From the NCBI GenBank assembly GCA_030867875.1, contig JAOWCC010000553.1, forward strand, positions 707,001 to 771,000: a stretch of 64,000 bases of DNA, in the 5' to 3' direction. Origin of the DNA: Actinernus sp. WN-2022 (Eukaryota; Cnidaria; Anthozoa; Actiniaria; Actinernidae). Both the position numbers and the translations under genes were made by a program. Under the pieces are notes generated by a model. That model saw nothing but the letters and a program-made list of their open reading frames with translations. It was not told the DNA's origin and made no database searches. Positions 47,350 to 57,797 of this stretch are shown here, piece after piece (positions within the stretch are counted from its first letter, which is position 1; each line of letters begins with the position of its first letter).

Positions 47350-49447
47350 CTTTAGACCAGATTTCTTTTAAGCTCTCGACTGTTAAAGTCTTGTTAGGAA
47401 CTAGAAAAGGTACTAGATTGTTTGGGTTTCAGCCAGGATTTCAGTAAAAATTCATAAATCCCTCAGAGCAAAGTTTAGCGTGACCGCTCAGCCTCGCTTT
47501 AAAGTCTCAATGATTATTGTCAAGGTGACTCCTAGGGCACACCGCGGCAAAACGGTATGCTCCGCTGGCCAAAAGAACGAAGGCTCTGCTATCAAATACA
47601 AATTACCGAGGGTTTCAACTTTTTTAGTAAATAATTTTATAACTTTAATAGTAAACTCACAGTGAATTACAAATTAAGAAAATTCCAACCTGTTAAAGTC
47701 TTAGGCTTAGCTTTTAAGTAGTTTTCTTATTTTTTGACAAAACAGTTCACAAATGGATACTTTTAAGCAGAAATTTTAAAATCACGGGTATGTGCCTGTT
47801 GTTTCATTTCAGTTTTCGCGGGAAAATGGGGGCGGCCGCGCGCCGACAAGAAATAGCAAATACGCATGCGCGTAACGTTCTGCCGCGGTGTGCTCCTAGG
47901 GTAAAGTCTTGTAGTCTGGTGACGTCATCGAGTAACGGCAAAACAAAAGAAGCTAACGAGGAATCTATTGTTTAAGGGCACCAACATGGCGGCAACCTCT
48001 TTTCGCGGGAATTTCGAATCTAAAAATAGCTTTTTTCACACTATGTTTAGAACGAAAATAGGAAGTCAAGTCAACGCTCTCAAAAGTTTTAGCCGGCCGG
48101 CGAGACTGATTCTGTGGCCCCGCCCCTTTCACAGCTATCAAACACCTTCTATAAAAAGCAGCCAATGATGTTCAACCAGTGACTGAGAAATGTCACATGA
48201 AAGCAACACAATCAAAGGTCTTCGCGCTCAGTAATAGGGAGCTTAAGCAGCCAGGACGACGACGGCTGTGACGACGGAACGTAGAAAAGTCTTTTCTCCC
48301 GAGATTTGATGCTTACTATTTCCTTTAGTTGCCTTCAAGTGCCTTTTGTAACCATATTTTCGAAAAATGTGATCAGGACAGTTCCGTTCAGGCCGAACGA
48401 TAAACGGTGCGATTTACTTTCTTAAGTTCGCGTTCTCCTAATTGGGAGTTTTCACGTTGGTTTTTGCAGAGAACGGTCAAAATGTAGGCGACTGCGTGCA
48501 TTTTCACGTGTATTTATTGTATTTCGTAATTAAGACTATTGTTTTATGCCGTCGTCCTAGGCCGCGTCGTCGTGGTTGCTTAAGGTCCCTAAGTTTCGCG
48601 TTTTCAATCACTCTTCATTATGGGCAAAACCAAGAATAAACCGATCAAACGCCAAAATAAGGCAATTGCAACGGCAAAGGATAAACCAGCTAAAGACAAG
48701 AAGAAGGCAAAACCAAAGCAGACCAAACGGACGCGGAAGACGAAAGAAAAGCACGAAGACAGATACATTACCCGAATAATCAACCGGTGAATATATGCTC
48801 CGGAAAATGTCAGAGATTGGGCATGTTATTGTAGAAATACTAAGAGGAACAAGCGGCCTAATGTACAACAAAATAGTTTAGCCAGTGGCAATAAGAATAT
48901 ATAATTTCGAACATTTCTTTGATTTTTTCCTCTTTCTTGAACTCAAAGGACCAGATACTTGTTTTGAAGAAGACATCAACGGATAATTTTAGCGAATACG
49001 CTTCGAATTTACGATGATATTTGAGAAAAGATTCGATAGAAAGCTGACAACAAGCCACAGAGCGAACTCCGAACTGAACGGTAAACAACAACTACGGTTG
49101 AATGCTCATGACGATTGATGTGGTGTATGAGCTGTCAATCAAAATATGTAACGCAATCTTCGGTAAAATGTTTCTTTTTGATATCTCTCCGTCTAGATAG
49201 AAGAAAATTCAACCATTTTTTTTTCTGTTGGATACTTAACACTCTAAACTAATTTTTGAAAAATTCTGCTCTGAAGCTATACGTTAACCTTAATTTAAAT
49301 CGGCCGTTGCTAGGGAAAGTTTGCAGCCTCGTAAAACACGGAAAATTAAAGAGTGGGCAATCAAGTTCAAGTTCAATTTATTCACACTTGTTTATATGTT
49401 ACAATTATTGGTTGAATATAACAAGCCATAAGAAAGAGAAAAATAAA
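47350..49447. repeat. Array core, copy 8 (last complete)
   Basis: Complete core with the TTCAAGTTCAA tail. One private change, ACGTTAACC for ACGATAACC, is at about 49283. Confidence 0.95.
48620..48790 (+). CDS. Hypothetical lysine-rich 56-aa protein, array copy 8
   Basis: KPK form of the frame, otherwise unchanged. Confidence 0.3.
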   Translation: MGKTKNKPIKRQNKAIATAKDKPAKDKKKAKPKQTKRTRKTKEKHEDRYITRIINR

Positions 49448-51090
49448 TAGGAGATAATAATTACAATCTTTAGATGATAGTGTGTAGTGGTCAAAGGAGC
49501 GAAAGCTTTCGAGTTAACCACTACCATGTTGAAAGTTAATGAGGGGAGGAATAAATAAACGAATAGGCTTGATTGTATCTTTACAGGGTTTTAAAAAGTA
49601 TGACTGTTGGTTATAATGAGAGAAGAGGAAGAAAATAAAATAAAGGCTGCAACCCTGCTAGCAGAGGTTCTTTTCTCTTACCCTCTCTCCAGCTCCAAAT
49701 TACCGAGGGAAAATCCTCTGGAAATAATTAGTTAGCATGGAAAATCCTCTGGAAATAATTATAATTTCTGGAACCACGCAATATTATATAGTTTCATTTA
49801 ACATGTATAGTTTACAGCATTTGCATGAGTGTTGTTATCGTTCTATACAATCTCTCACCTCCGGCTCGAGCAATTTCTCACCTCGAGATCACATAGGCCG
49901 ATAAAACGCTCCAATTCGTATTGTAAACACTACAGTTGTTTACCATTTACACGAAAATTTTGGACATTTCGGTTGGAATATAAATCGTAAACATTTTTTC
50001 GGTTTGTACCGTGGAAAATTTCCAAAATTAATGGAACATGTAAAAAATTAGTCCAAAATTCCCAACCGGAATTTCAAATCTGGAAATCGGATACCATTAT
50101 TTTACAATTCCCAGTCAGTCGTACCAGTTCCAGGCCTTATGCTTAGTTTTTTCATCTGATGTTCTGATAATATTCTCTCGATATACATCCACTTCAACTT
50201 CTAAACTCCAATATTCCGGACGCACATAGCAATATTTTCCCCTTTCATGGATATTCTCGAGGCAAAACTCAGACAAAATTTCCCTTGTTCTGATTGGCTG
50301 AAAAAGTCCCGTGACGCGTGATCACCCTCCTCTGACCCTAACCTAACCCACACCGCGGCAAAACGTCACGCGCTTGCGTATTTGCTATTTCTTGTCCGCG
50401 CGCGGCCGCCCCCAGTTTCCCGCGAAAACAAATGAAACAACAGGCACATGCCGTGATTTTAACGTTTCTGCTTAAAAGCATTCATTTGTGAACTGTTTTG
50501 GCAAAAACTAAGAAAACTACTTAAAAGCTAAGCCTAAGACTTTAACAGGTTGAAGTTTTCTTAATTTGTAATTCATTGTGAGTTTACTAAGTTATAAAAT
50601 TATTTAGTAAAAAAGTTGAAACCCTCGGTAATTTGAGAGCAGAGCCTTCGTTCTTTTGGCCAGCGGAGCATACCGTTTTGCCGCGGTGCAACCTAACCCT
50701 AACCTAAACCCTAAACCCTAACCCTAGGGTAGTCTATATCATCGTCTTTAAAAGAACGAAGTATCATAAATGAATATTCAATGACCCTGGAGTGTATATT
50801 TTTGGTGGCTCGGTGGCTCGGTGGCTCGGCAGTCGTGATTCAATGACCCTGGAGACTACCGAGCCACCGAGCCAGTGGCTCTGGGGTAGACCTTGGTAAG
50901 TGGCCCTGTATTCTGTAGTTTAACCTCTGTTTCTTAACATCTCGCATCGTAGTTAATACTGTATCGTATTGGTTTGATATAAATTTTTGTGACTTGTCGA
51001 TTTCATCGACCTTCTTGTTCAAACCAGTGATGTTCACTTTGAGTGAATCGAGCTCGTTGCGGATTTCACGCCGGATATTTGGCAGAAATT
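49448..51090. repeat. Sub-repeat block 8: one full sub-repeat (1643 bp)
   Basis: A single full-length member that nevertheless carries the extra CCACCGAG (near 50862) and the additional Lys codon (near 51013) typical of short members. It may represent the undeleted parent of the short type or an exchange product. One private change, CACTTCAACTTC, is near 50193. Confidence 0.9.
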
Positions 51091-51600
51091 CTTTAGACCA
51101 GATTTCTTTTAAGCTCTCGACTGTTAAAGTCTTGTTAGGAACTAGAAAAGGTACTAGATTGTTTGGGTTTCAGCCAGGATTTCAGTAAAAATTCATAAAT
51201 CCCTCAGAGCAAAGTTTAGCGTGACCGCTCAGCCTCGCTTTAAAGTCTCAATGATTATTGTCAAGGTGACAAATTACCGAGGGTTTCAACTTTTTTAGTA
51301 AATAATTTTATAACTTAGTAAACTCACAGTGAATTACAAATTAAGAAAATTCCAACCTGTTAAAGTCTTAGGCTTAGCTTTTAAGTAGTTTTCTTATTTT
51401 TTGACAAAACAGTTCACAAATGGATAGTTTTAAGCAGAAATTTTAAAATCACGGGTATGTGCCTGTTGTTTCATTTTAGTTTTCGCGGGAAAATGGGGGC
51501 GGCCGCGCGCCGACAAGAAATAGCAAGTACGCATGCGCGTAACGTTCTGCCGCGGTGTGCTCCTAGGGTAAAGTCTTGTAGTCTGGTGACGTCATCAAGT
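51091..51600. repeat. Array core, copy 9 (truncated right edge)
   Basis: Homology runs to about GTGACGTCATC (51590-51597). Relative to other cores it lacks 70 bp after CAAGGTGAC (51270/51271), removing the left end of the CACCGCGG element, and a few bases at AACTTAGTAAAC. It shows more single-base differences than internal cores (for example GATAGTTTTAAG and CATTTTAGTTTT), as expected for an array edge that escapes homogenisation. Confidence 0.9.
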
Positions 51601-51641
51601 AACGGCAAAACGTTACGCGCATGCGTATTTGCTATTTCTTG
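51514..51641. repeat. Hairpin at the right array edge
   Basis: The 39-nt arm 51514-51552 (CAAGAAATAGCAAGTACGCA and onward) is reverse-complementary with few mismatches to 51603-51641, around a 50-bp loop. The right arm is a second, inverted CACCGCGG-element end, so the array breaks off against another member or an inverted fragment of the same transposon. Confidence 0.7.
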
Positions 51642-52017
51642 CATCAAGTGACGTAATGATAACGTCATCAAAATCAGAAGAATTTTTAAATTACTAGTAA
51701 TTTATGAATATTTTCCGAACCTACGAATTAAGGCGCATAAAACGGAGCATGCGTTTGCCATTACGACAAAAAATAAAGATTTTACGACACTTTTCAGTCC
51801 AATATTAAGCTTTTTTGGCGAATGAAAAGCCATAACTTTGGCATTTATTGTCGGTTTCCAAAATCCATGCCCGTTTTTGTGGAGAACGTGGTCAACAACA
51901 TTTTAACGAAAAAAGGTTTGGTGTTTGGTGAAAGCGCGCTAAATGTTTAGGATTTTTAGAAACCGGAAGTGAAGAAATTAACGCATGCGCAAAAGTGCCT
52001 GTTTTGTGGTCGTGAAA
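51642..52017. other. Intergenic sequence without recognised content
   Basis: No coding frame, inverted repeat or known RNA is evident. A TGACGT near 51649 and an ACGCATGCGCAAAA near 51981 resemble the motifs in the array core but are isolated. Confidence 0.45.
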
Positions 52018-52430
52018 TACAGTAAAAACCCGCATGTAAGAACCTGGTTTTTAAGAACCTGTTAGGCTAAGATTGCCACATTAGACCCCCTTTACATAAG
52101 AACCTATTTTAGCCTAAAATTTGAAAGAGGTTCTTATTTTAAAATATATTTAGAAATTTAAATCTGATTTTTCATAGGTAAAAAGGGTATACAATACAGT
52201 TTTAATTTTTAAAGAGTATAGACCTTTTACATGTAATTAAATTCATTTTTTTGTTTAAACAGTTTGTCGTATCAATATTTTTCAAGCAACAATCACATTT
52301 TTTTTACTTAAGAAAATAAGAACCTGTTTAAGAACCTAAATAGCCTAACTTCCCACTAAGCACCAATTTTATAAGAACCTCTTTAGGCTAACTTGAAAAA
52401 ACAGGTTCTTACATGCGGGTTTTTTCTGTA
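52018..52430. mobile_element. Tc1/mariner-type MITE, 409 bp, TA target duplication
   Basis: CAGTAAAAACCCGCATGTAA at the left and its inverse (TTACATGCGGGTTTTTTCTG with one indel) at the right form TIRs of about 30 bp. TA flanks both ends (52018-52019 and 52429-52430). The CAGT terminus and TA target are hallmarks of Tc1/mariner-related MITEs. AAGAACCT recurs at least five times inside, on the same strand and in inverted form. Confidence 0.85.
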
Positions 52431-52844
52431 GTCGCAAAACTGTTGAAAGTTACTTACTTCGGCCATAATAGAAGATACAAAATAGAATAAAGTAAAATAT
52501 ACAACAAACAAAACATAGAGGCCAGGAAAACCAACACAGCGTTAGCTAATTACGTTGGTTTCCTTTGAAAAATAAAATTACAATAAATGATCTAATTACA
52601 ATACTTATTTCAATGATGCAGTAAAGTCTACAACAATTGGTCGAATAGGATGCGTATTTTCTCCTATTTCTTCCAACAATGGCCAGTTTGGGGGCTTGGG
52701 TGAATACTCCAGCCTGCAATGAGCTATCTTGTTTGTCTGCAATTGAGCTTCGGACTGTGTGGAGCACATGCCAGGAACCCATTTCGCGGCAAACCGAAGA
52801 GCCAATAGAAATCGAGCTAAAATTAGACTGAGATCTCGTGGCGT
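52431..52844. other. Sequence with an unassigned minus-strand frame
   Basis: The minus strand holds overlapping open frames at 52546-52848 and about 52605-52820. The second encodes a plausible C-terminal-like peptide (KWVPGMCSTQSEAQ, then EYSPKPPNWPLLEEIGENTH) preceded by TCTAATTTTAG, which could act as a splice acceptor. No domain was recognised, and it may be a terminal exon of an unseen gene or chance. Confidence 0.25.
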
Positions 52845-54107
52845 TCACAACAGTTTGTTTTCCGACATCAACAATACTTTTTTAAGGATGAAAACTGACC
52901 TGTATTTTAATTAGTTGCACTGAGGTTCAATCACAACTTTACCAGGAACCCGAAAGCATTTATATATCTGGAGACAAAAGAGTGCATGTTTGACTTTGTG
53001 GAAGATTTGAGTTGAAAACCTGCCGGTCGAAAATCACTTGACTTCTTGAGTGGCCGTACATTTCTTCGTGTTTTTAGAAGCCATGTTCTCGCTGGAAGCA
53101 CCCATTTCAGCTTCTATATCTTAGACAACTTTATAAAATAACCCACAGAAAATACGCGCTCTGATTGGTTGAATGCCGTGTTTCTATTTAAGTAATATAA
53201 CACGCTATATAAGAGAACAAAGAGAACTTATATAAGAGAACAAAGACATGGAAAGCGTGTTATATTGCTTTTATAAAATAACGAACAGGAAAAACACGAG
53301 ATATATCTTATGCACGCACGATCAGAAGATCAATTCTCCTAACCGTAACTGAGTCGTCAGAAATCGACCGGCGACGGTGAGTTTGCACAGCGCGGGAAAT
53401 CTGAGAGAAACGAAGGCATGCTCTGTGTCCGTGTGTGGCTCTATTTTGAAAACAACTGCTTCAACATTCTCCGAAAAGAATAACTCGGAATTCAAGACAT
53501 TTTTTCAGGAAATTTAAGGCATAAGGCATTCAAGGAGTAGAGGACTTGAACTGGGTGTTTTTGTCGCTGAATGTACACGAGGAAACAAGATTCCCCTGTT
53601 GAACTTTGAAGCAGGTTTTACTTTTAGTTGAATGAACTTTTATTTTCGCCAAACTCAATGGAAAGATCTGGCTGTTGGAACCTTCCTTCCAATGAGATGA
53701 GGCTAAGAGTGCAAGGTAAGAGGGAAAAGCTCATTTTGTTCTGTGAAAAAAAAAAAAAAAAAAAAAAACTTCACAACTGTCGCACGTGAGTTTGCAAAAT
53801 TCATGTAGTTGTTCATAAAATGGCAAGGAGAAAGCTATTAAAAAACCTTACCTGAATTATCTAAGACCAAGCACGAAGAAATGTACGGCCACTCAAGAAG
53901 TCAAGTGATTTTCGATCGGCAGGTTTTCAACTCAAATCTTCCACAAAGTCAAACATGCACTCTTTTGTCTCCAGATATATAAAATGAATACTTTCGGGTT
54001 CCTAGTAAAGTTGTGATTGAACCTCAGTGCAACTAATTAAAATACAGGTCAGTTTTCATCCTTAAAAAAAGTATTGTTGATGTCGGAAAACAAACTGTTG
54101 TGAACAG
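52845..54107. mobile_element. Long-TIR element, about 1263 bp, arms about 230 bp
   Basis: GTTCACAACAGTTTGTTTTC at the left continues as a near-perfect inverted repeat of 53873-54107. The interior of about 800 bp contains a smaller hairpin (AATATAACACGCT at 53193 with its inverse at 53254), a repeated TATAAGAGAACAAAG and a 23-base A run at 53746-53768. No transposase frame and no clear target duplication were found, so it is a fold-back or non-autonomous TIR element of unknown superfamily. Confidence 0.75.
53746..53768. repeat. Poly(A) run, 23 bases
   Basis: Uninterrupted A run inside the long-TIR element, preceded by TTCTGTG. It could be a slippage tract or the tail of a retroposed insert; no target duplication was recognised. 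Confidence 0.8.
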
Positions 54108-54817
54108 AGTTGGTTGTTGCGCGGGATCCGCACTAGTTGGTTGGCGCGGAGCCTCCGGCCGCGGAGTACAAATAACGAACGTCCAACTCAAGTATCGTCT
54201 GCTCTCTCAGAGTACGATCCCGGTTCCTGTGAGAGAACGCCAGTCAAAGAAAACTCTCGCGAAACAATTCTATCAAATACTCTTATAAAATGAAACATCA
54301 AGTAAGAAAGAAGTTCTTGGACGAAAGTTAGATCACTGCTAAATAGACACTGCATAAAAACGACACGGAATGAACTGATTTTCTGGGAAATATGATAATG
54401 GCTGTAAACTTAAGCCTGATTTAAAGGGGCTGTGTCACGGTAATAGACTTTACATGCGCGTTCCGTGCCGGAAACAACTATTTCCACCGATTTTGATTTG
54501 AACTAACGAACCTCTTGTCTATGTGGGATGCTTAAAATCAAAGCAAATGTGCAAAAATAACTAACAAACAGTGTATATAAATAGTCTCCAGGGAAAATAT
54601 TGAAAATCCTTTCAATCAAGCATTGAGGGAGGGAAGTTTAACTGTTTGTGTCCAATTAACAGCCACCAACCGAGCGATTACTCGATATATGCGCAGTAAG
54701 ACAACATAGTCCCTTCAAACGTCGAACATTTTATGCGCCGAACCTAATTAGATCAAACGAAGCCGCCTAATTATCTTTTGTTTAAATTGCGTTCGCGCAT
54801 GAAAAGTTCGCCTTATA
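54108..54817. other. Intergenic sequence, possible worn repeat
   Basis: No supported gene. GGGGCTGTGTCACGG at 54427 looks like the terminus of a dispersed TIR element, but its inverted partner is not in the window. The frame at 54100-54288 has no recognisable domain. Confidence 0.4.
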
Positions 54818-54953
54818 AATAGCCCACTTCCGCGATATGTTAAATTAAATTTATTCTTTTCACAGAGAAAAGAATAAAATGCAATTTAGCACGGAGCCTC
54901 GTATTGAATCCTTTGTGCATGACAAGTAAAGCATATGGCGGAAGTGGGCTATT
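54818..54953. mobile_element. Small MITE-like inverted repeat, 136 bp
   Basis: AATAGCCCACTTCCGC (54818-54833) is exactly repeated in inverse at 54938-54953, with ATATG/CATAT extending the match imperfectly. The interior is A/T-rich and contains CTTTTCACAGAGAAAAG. No target duplication was identified. Confidence 0.65.
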
Positions 54954-55100
54954 GGCTTGACATTTATATTCCTGAGACCTACGGTAGTCGCCACAAAAAT
55001 AGTTATATTCCAAAACAGTATATAGACTTTTGTACACATTCATGGTTGAATAAATGAAATCGGGTTTTGAATGTCCGAGGTATCAATGTCACGTATACGT

Positions 55101-55228
55101 AATACTTGGTTACTACTACTACTAATAATATTACTACTACTACTATAAAAAAAGTAAACATTCTTAACGCCAATCATAGAAATTAAAGTCAGTCAGTCAA
55201 TAAATCGATAAATCAATACTTGGTTACT
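55101..55228. mobile_element. Short retroposed insert with 14-bp target duplication
   Basis: AATACTTGGTTACT occurs at 55101-55114 and 55215-55228. Between them is a 100-bp insert beginning with TAC/TAA microsatellite, then AAGTAAACATTCTTAACGCC, and ending with AGTCAGTCAATAAATCGATA. The same insert family recurs at about 57798-57925. The size of the duplication and A/T-rich tail fit a LINE- or SINE-type 3' fragment. Confidence 0.7.
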
Positions 55229-55870
55229 GTGTTCTCACTTTGTTCGGCATGAGAAGTTGGTTGAAACGTTTTGTCGACAGCTCGAAAAAATGCATATTTA
55301 CTCGTGGTTGAAAGAGCTAGTATTACGGAAGAGGAGTAATTGGGCTGCATCAACTGGTCACGTGACCTTGTCAATCAGAAATATTGGCGCTAGCTCAAAA
55401 CGGATTCCAGAAATGGAAAGAGCGTGTCAATATTAGCAACTGACGCGAGTTTCATCTTAATATCTCTAAAATTATAACTTTTTGAAATATCTAAATTTAA
55501 ACAGAGTTTGTGAGCTGGACTGCAACTCATAAACACCCAGTTAAATTTAGAGATTTCAAAAAAATTATAATTGCTTCAATTTTACGATTTTCGGTGCTGG
55601 AGCTTCTGCATGGTAGCTATCTCACTAGATCGGAGTAACGGGATGGTGGAAAATTCGAGATTTTCAAATAACTCAAACCTTTTACATATTCTTGTAGCCA
55701 ATTTATAAGCTTTAAAATGAGATATGGTTGAAGTGCCTACGATATTTCCTCGAGGCGCTACATATGTTACAATGAACGAATCCTGAAGGTATCCGGTAAC
55801 CTTAACGTCCTCAATATTCTAGTTTTGTCAAGGTGTTTTTGTAATAGCAGAAATATTTTGCTTTTCACAG
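55229..55870. other. Upstream region of the CLN3-like gene
   Basis: No other gene is seen. A TTTTGCTTTTCACAG acceptor-like sequence ends at 55870, just ahead of the likely start codon, so an untranslated upstream exon may lie here or further left. No convincing TATA or CpG promoter was picked out. Confidence 0.4.
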
Positions 55871-55905
55871 GCCAAGACACTTCTCTCTGCAAAACGACTG
55901 CAACC

Positions 55906-56350
55906 ATGAAAGAAGAGAACCAAAGTTTTTCTATTACAATCTGCTTTTTCTTCCTCGCCGTGTTCACACTATTCCACGAAGCCGTCATCTTAACAGCGAC
56001 GCAAGATATTCTAACGGGAAGCTCAGTTCCAACCACTATTGTGTTTATAGTGTATGCTGTCCCAAATATACTGGCTTCATTCACAGTACCGTGGATAATC
56101 CATCGGTTGCCTTATCTGGCTTCTTTGACAGTGGCGGTACTTGTCATTTTGTTGTCCATTCTATCTACCGTCGTTGTGGATAATTTAATGTTAAGGATGG
56201 TTGGAGTAGCTCTATTAGGAGTAGCAAAGAGTGTGCTGACTATCTTGGTTATGGCCATGGCGGCAAACTACAGGCGGCTAGAAGAGTTGATCAGCGCCCT
56301 TCGCACAGGCTACGCCTTCGGGACTTTATTTTCTCAAATCGGTTATACAG
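55906..56350 (+). CDS. CLN3/battenin-like membrane protein, coding exon 1
   Basis: ATG at 55906 (CAACCATGA) is chosen over the in-frame upstream ATG at 55825 because a splice acceptor (CTTTTCACAG) sits at 55861-55870 and the family's first membrane helix starts just after this codon. The exon codes residues 1-148: helix 1 with HEAVILTATQDIL, matching the conserved helix-1 end of CLN3 (family pattern ...A-x-DIL), then VPTTIVFIVYAVPNILAS and PWIIHRLP, and a final ALRTGYAFGTLFSQIGYT. CLN3 proteins are polytopic membrane proteins of late endosomes and lysosomes linked to glycerophosphodiester export. The exon ends ACAG|GTAACT in phase 1. Cnidarian paralogues are likely, so orthology to CLN3 itself is not claimed. 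Confidence 0.8.
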
Positions 56351-56781
56351 GTAACTGCAACCGGGACCAGTTAGACAACGAGAACCAATCACATTGCAGA
56401 ACAAAAACCAAGCATTTAAACTTCAGTTATTTGAGCCAATCAGTGTCGAGTACAATACAACAGCATTTCAACTTTCTCGAAGTTGGAATGCTTTGGTTTC
56501 GTTCTGCAGTGTGATTGGTTCTCGTTTATCTATTAATTTTAAAAAGATCTATTTTCATCAAAATAGTTGTAATATTTAACGATATTTTGTGGACGTACCT
56601 AATAAATAAACGTGCACCAGTATCTTCTGTTCAATTTTATACTCCTTAGTTCACATTCACGTTTGAACGAGATTCTTGATATTGTCAGTATAATTGTAAC
56701 GGCTATTTCAAAAAACGTCGGATCAAATCTTTAATGACAATCAGTAAGTCTTGCTTTATAATGTATATATTTTCCTTATAG
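56351..56781 (+). other. Intron of the CLN3-like gene, 431 bp, phase 1
   Basis: GTAACT donor at 56351 and TTTCCTTATAG acceptor ending at 56781. Joining gives a split Ala codon and the continuous peptide SQIGYT-A-LTTWTCVTP. The open frame that reads past the donor to 56514 is intronic and has no family similarity. Confidence 0.85.
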
Positions 56782-57611
56782 CTTTAACAACGTGGACTTG
56801 TGTAACCCCACGAACATCCATCGCTCTCTCTATACCGTTCTGTTTTGCACTACTTGTGATCTACGCCGTTCTGGACAAAGAACCTCTAAAAGCTGACCCA
56901 CGTTCCGAATCAAGTGCTTTTCCAAATACGCAATATACGCCTTTATCAGACGATGCAGAGAAGCACAAGAAATCTAAGTCCAAAGCAGTGTATGTCGTCT
57001 TTGTTTTACGGAAGGTATTTCCTCTTGCAGCGTTCCTCTATTTGAATAGGGTGTCCAGAGATGTTTGCCTGAACGCAATCTTGACGACCTTAGCTTTTCC
57101 TAACTCTCCGTTTCTGCCTCGAGATCACTACCAATATTACGCGATATGTTTTACCTTGGCTCGTCTCCTTGGAGGAATAGGGCCTCTACTTGTCTCTCGT
57201 GCTTGTCCCGATATACCGAACATTATACATATTCGTAAAATATGGATTTTGGCCATACTGGATGTGATTCTAATCTTCCTGTTTGTCTTGGTGTCGTGGT
57301 ATCGGTTCATTGCCAGTGTTGCCGTCGTATTAGTCCTATGCTTTATACATGGATTGATTAACGGCATGCTTTCAGTTTATGCCACCATTTGTACTGCTGA
57401 AGAGTTTCCTGACAACAAGGAAAAAGGCACCGCACTTGGCCTGATGAGCGCTGCTTCTGCTGTTGGAGTTCTTGCCGCAGGAATAGGTGGTGCTATCATA
57501 GAATCTCTTTTGAAGAAACACTGTGTGTCGGAGCTGCATTTAGGCGAATTTTGTTGGACTCGCTTCAGGTCAGTTCAAGGGTGGACGCACAATCTACACT
57601 GCCATGAATAA
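56782..57611 (+). CDS. CLN3/battenin-like membrane protein, coding exon 2
   Basis: Begins after the acceptor at 56781 and reads ALTTWTCVTP, helix TSIALSIPFCFALLVIYAVL, a charged loop with QYTPLSDDAEKHKKSKSK (a Y-x-PL sorting-like motif also typical of the CLN3 loop), then VFPLAAFLYLNRVSRDVCL, DHYQYYAICFTLARLLGGIG and VLCFIHGLINGMLSVYAT, ending EEFPDNKEKGTALGLMSAAS and AGGIGGAI-like glycine-rich helix. These follow the order of the C-terminal half of CLN3. With exon 1 the product is 424 aa if read to the TAA at 57609; CLN3 is about 438. A good donor, TTCAG|GTCAGT, at 57569 means a further exon could replace the last 14 codons. Confidence 0.8.
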
Positions 57612-57797
57612 TTGAGGCACGATCAGCCCCTAAATGATAAACTTTCTCATGACGAAAGACAAACATAATTACTCAGAGTTGCAGAGTATGCTTTCCAGGT
57701 ATACTGGAGAAAATGTGAAACAATTTTGATGAAGGATGACAAAGATTCGAGTGGATGAAAAATACTGCTTTTAAGATATATTTTAATAATAACATGA
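57612..57797. other. 3' flank of the CLN3-like gene
   Basis: Contains no AATAAA close to the stop; the nearest A/T-rich candidates lie beyond 57785. If the donor at 57569 is used, this is intron. Confidence 0.4.

Larger units (their letters stand above)
7931..51600. repeat. Higher-order tandem array, about 43.7 kb
   Basis: A 2098-bp core alternates with blocks of 1 to 3 sub-repeats. Core starts are 7931 (partial), 12725, 18904, 25083, 31262, 36634, 42813, 47350 and 51091 (partial). Distances between equivalent points are 5372, 6179, 6179, 6179, 5372, 6179 and 4538 bp. Copies differ by scattered single bases and by whole sub-repeats, which fits unequal exchange with recent homogenisation. The left edge cuts the core about 680 bp in; the right edge fails about 510 bp into a core. 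It includes LINE-derived, DNA-transposon-derived and telomere-like parts. Confidence 0.95.

Noticed and set aside
7931..51600. rDNA, 5S, snRNA or histone gene cluster
   Set aside because: I looked for conserved 5S, U1/U2 and histone coding motifs in the core and sub-repeats and recognised none.
54427..54450. TIR element starting at GGGGCTGTGTCACGG
   Set aside because: No inverted partner or duplication exists within the window, so boundaries cannot be supported.
56351..56579. Extension of CLN3-like exon 1 to the stop at 56514, and the 61-codon frame overlapping it
   Set aside because: A good donor at 56351 and acceptor at 56781 restore the conserved reading frame; the sequence between them does not resemble the family.
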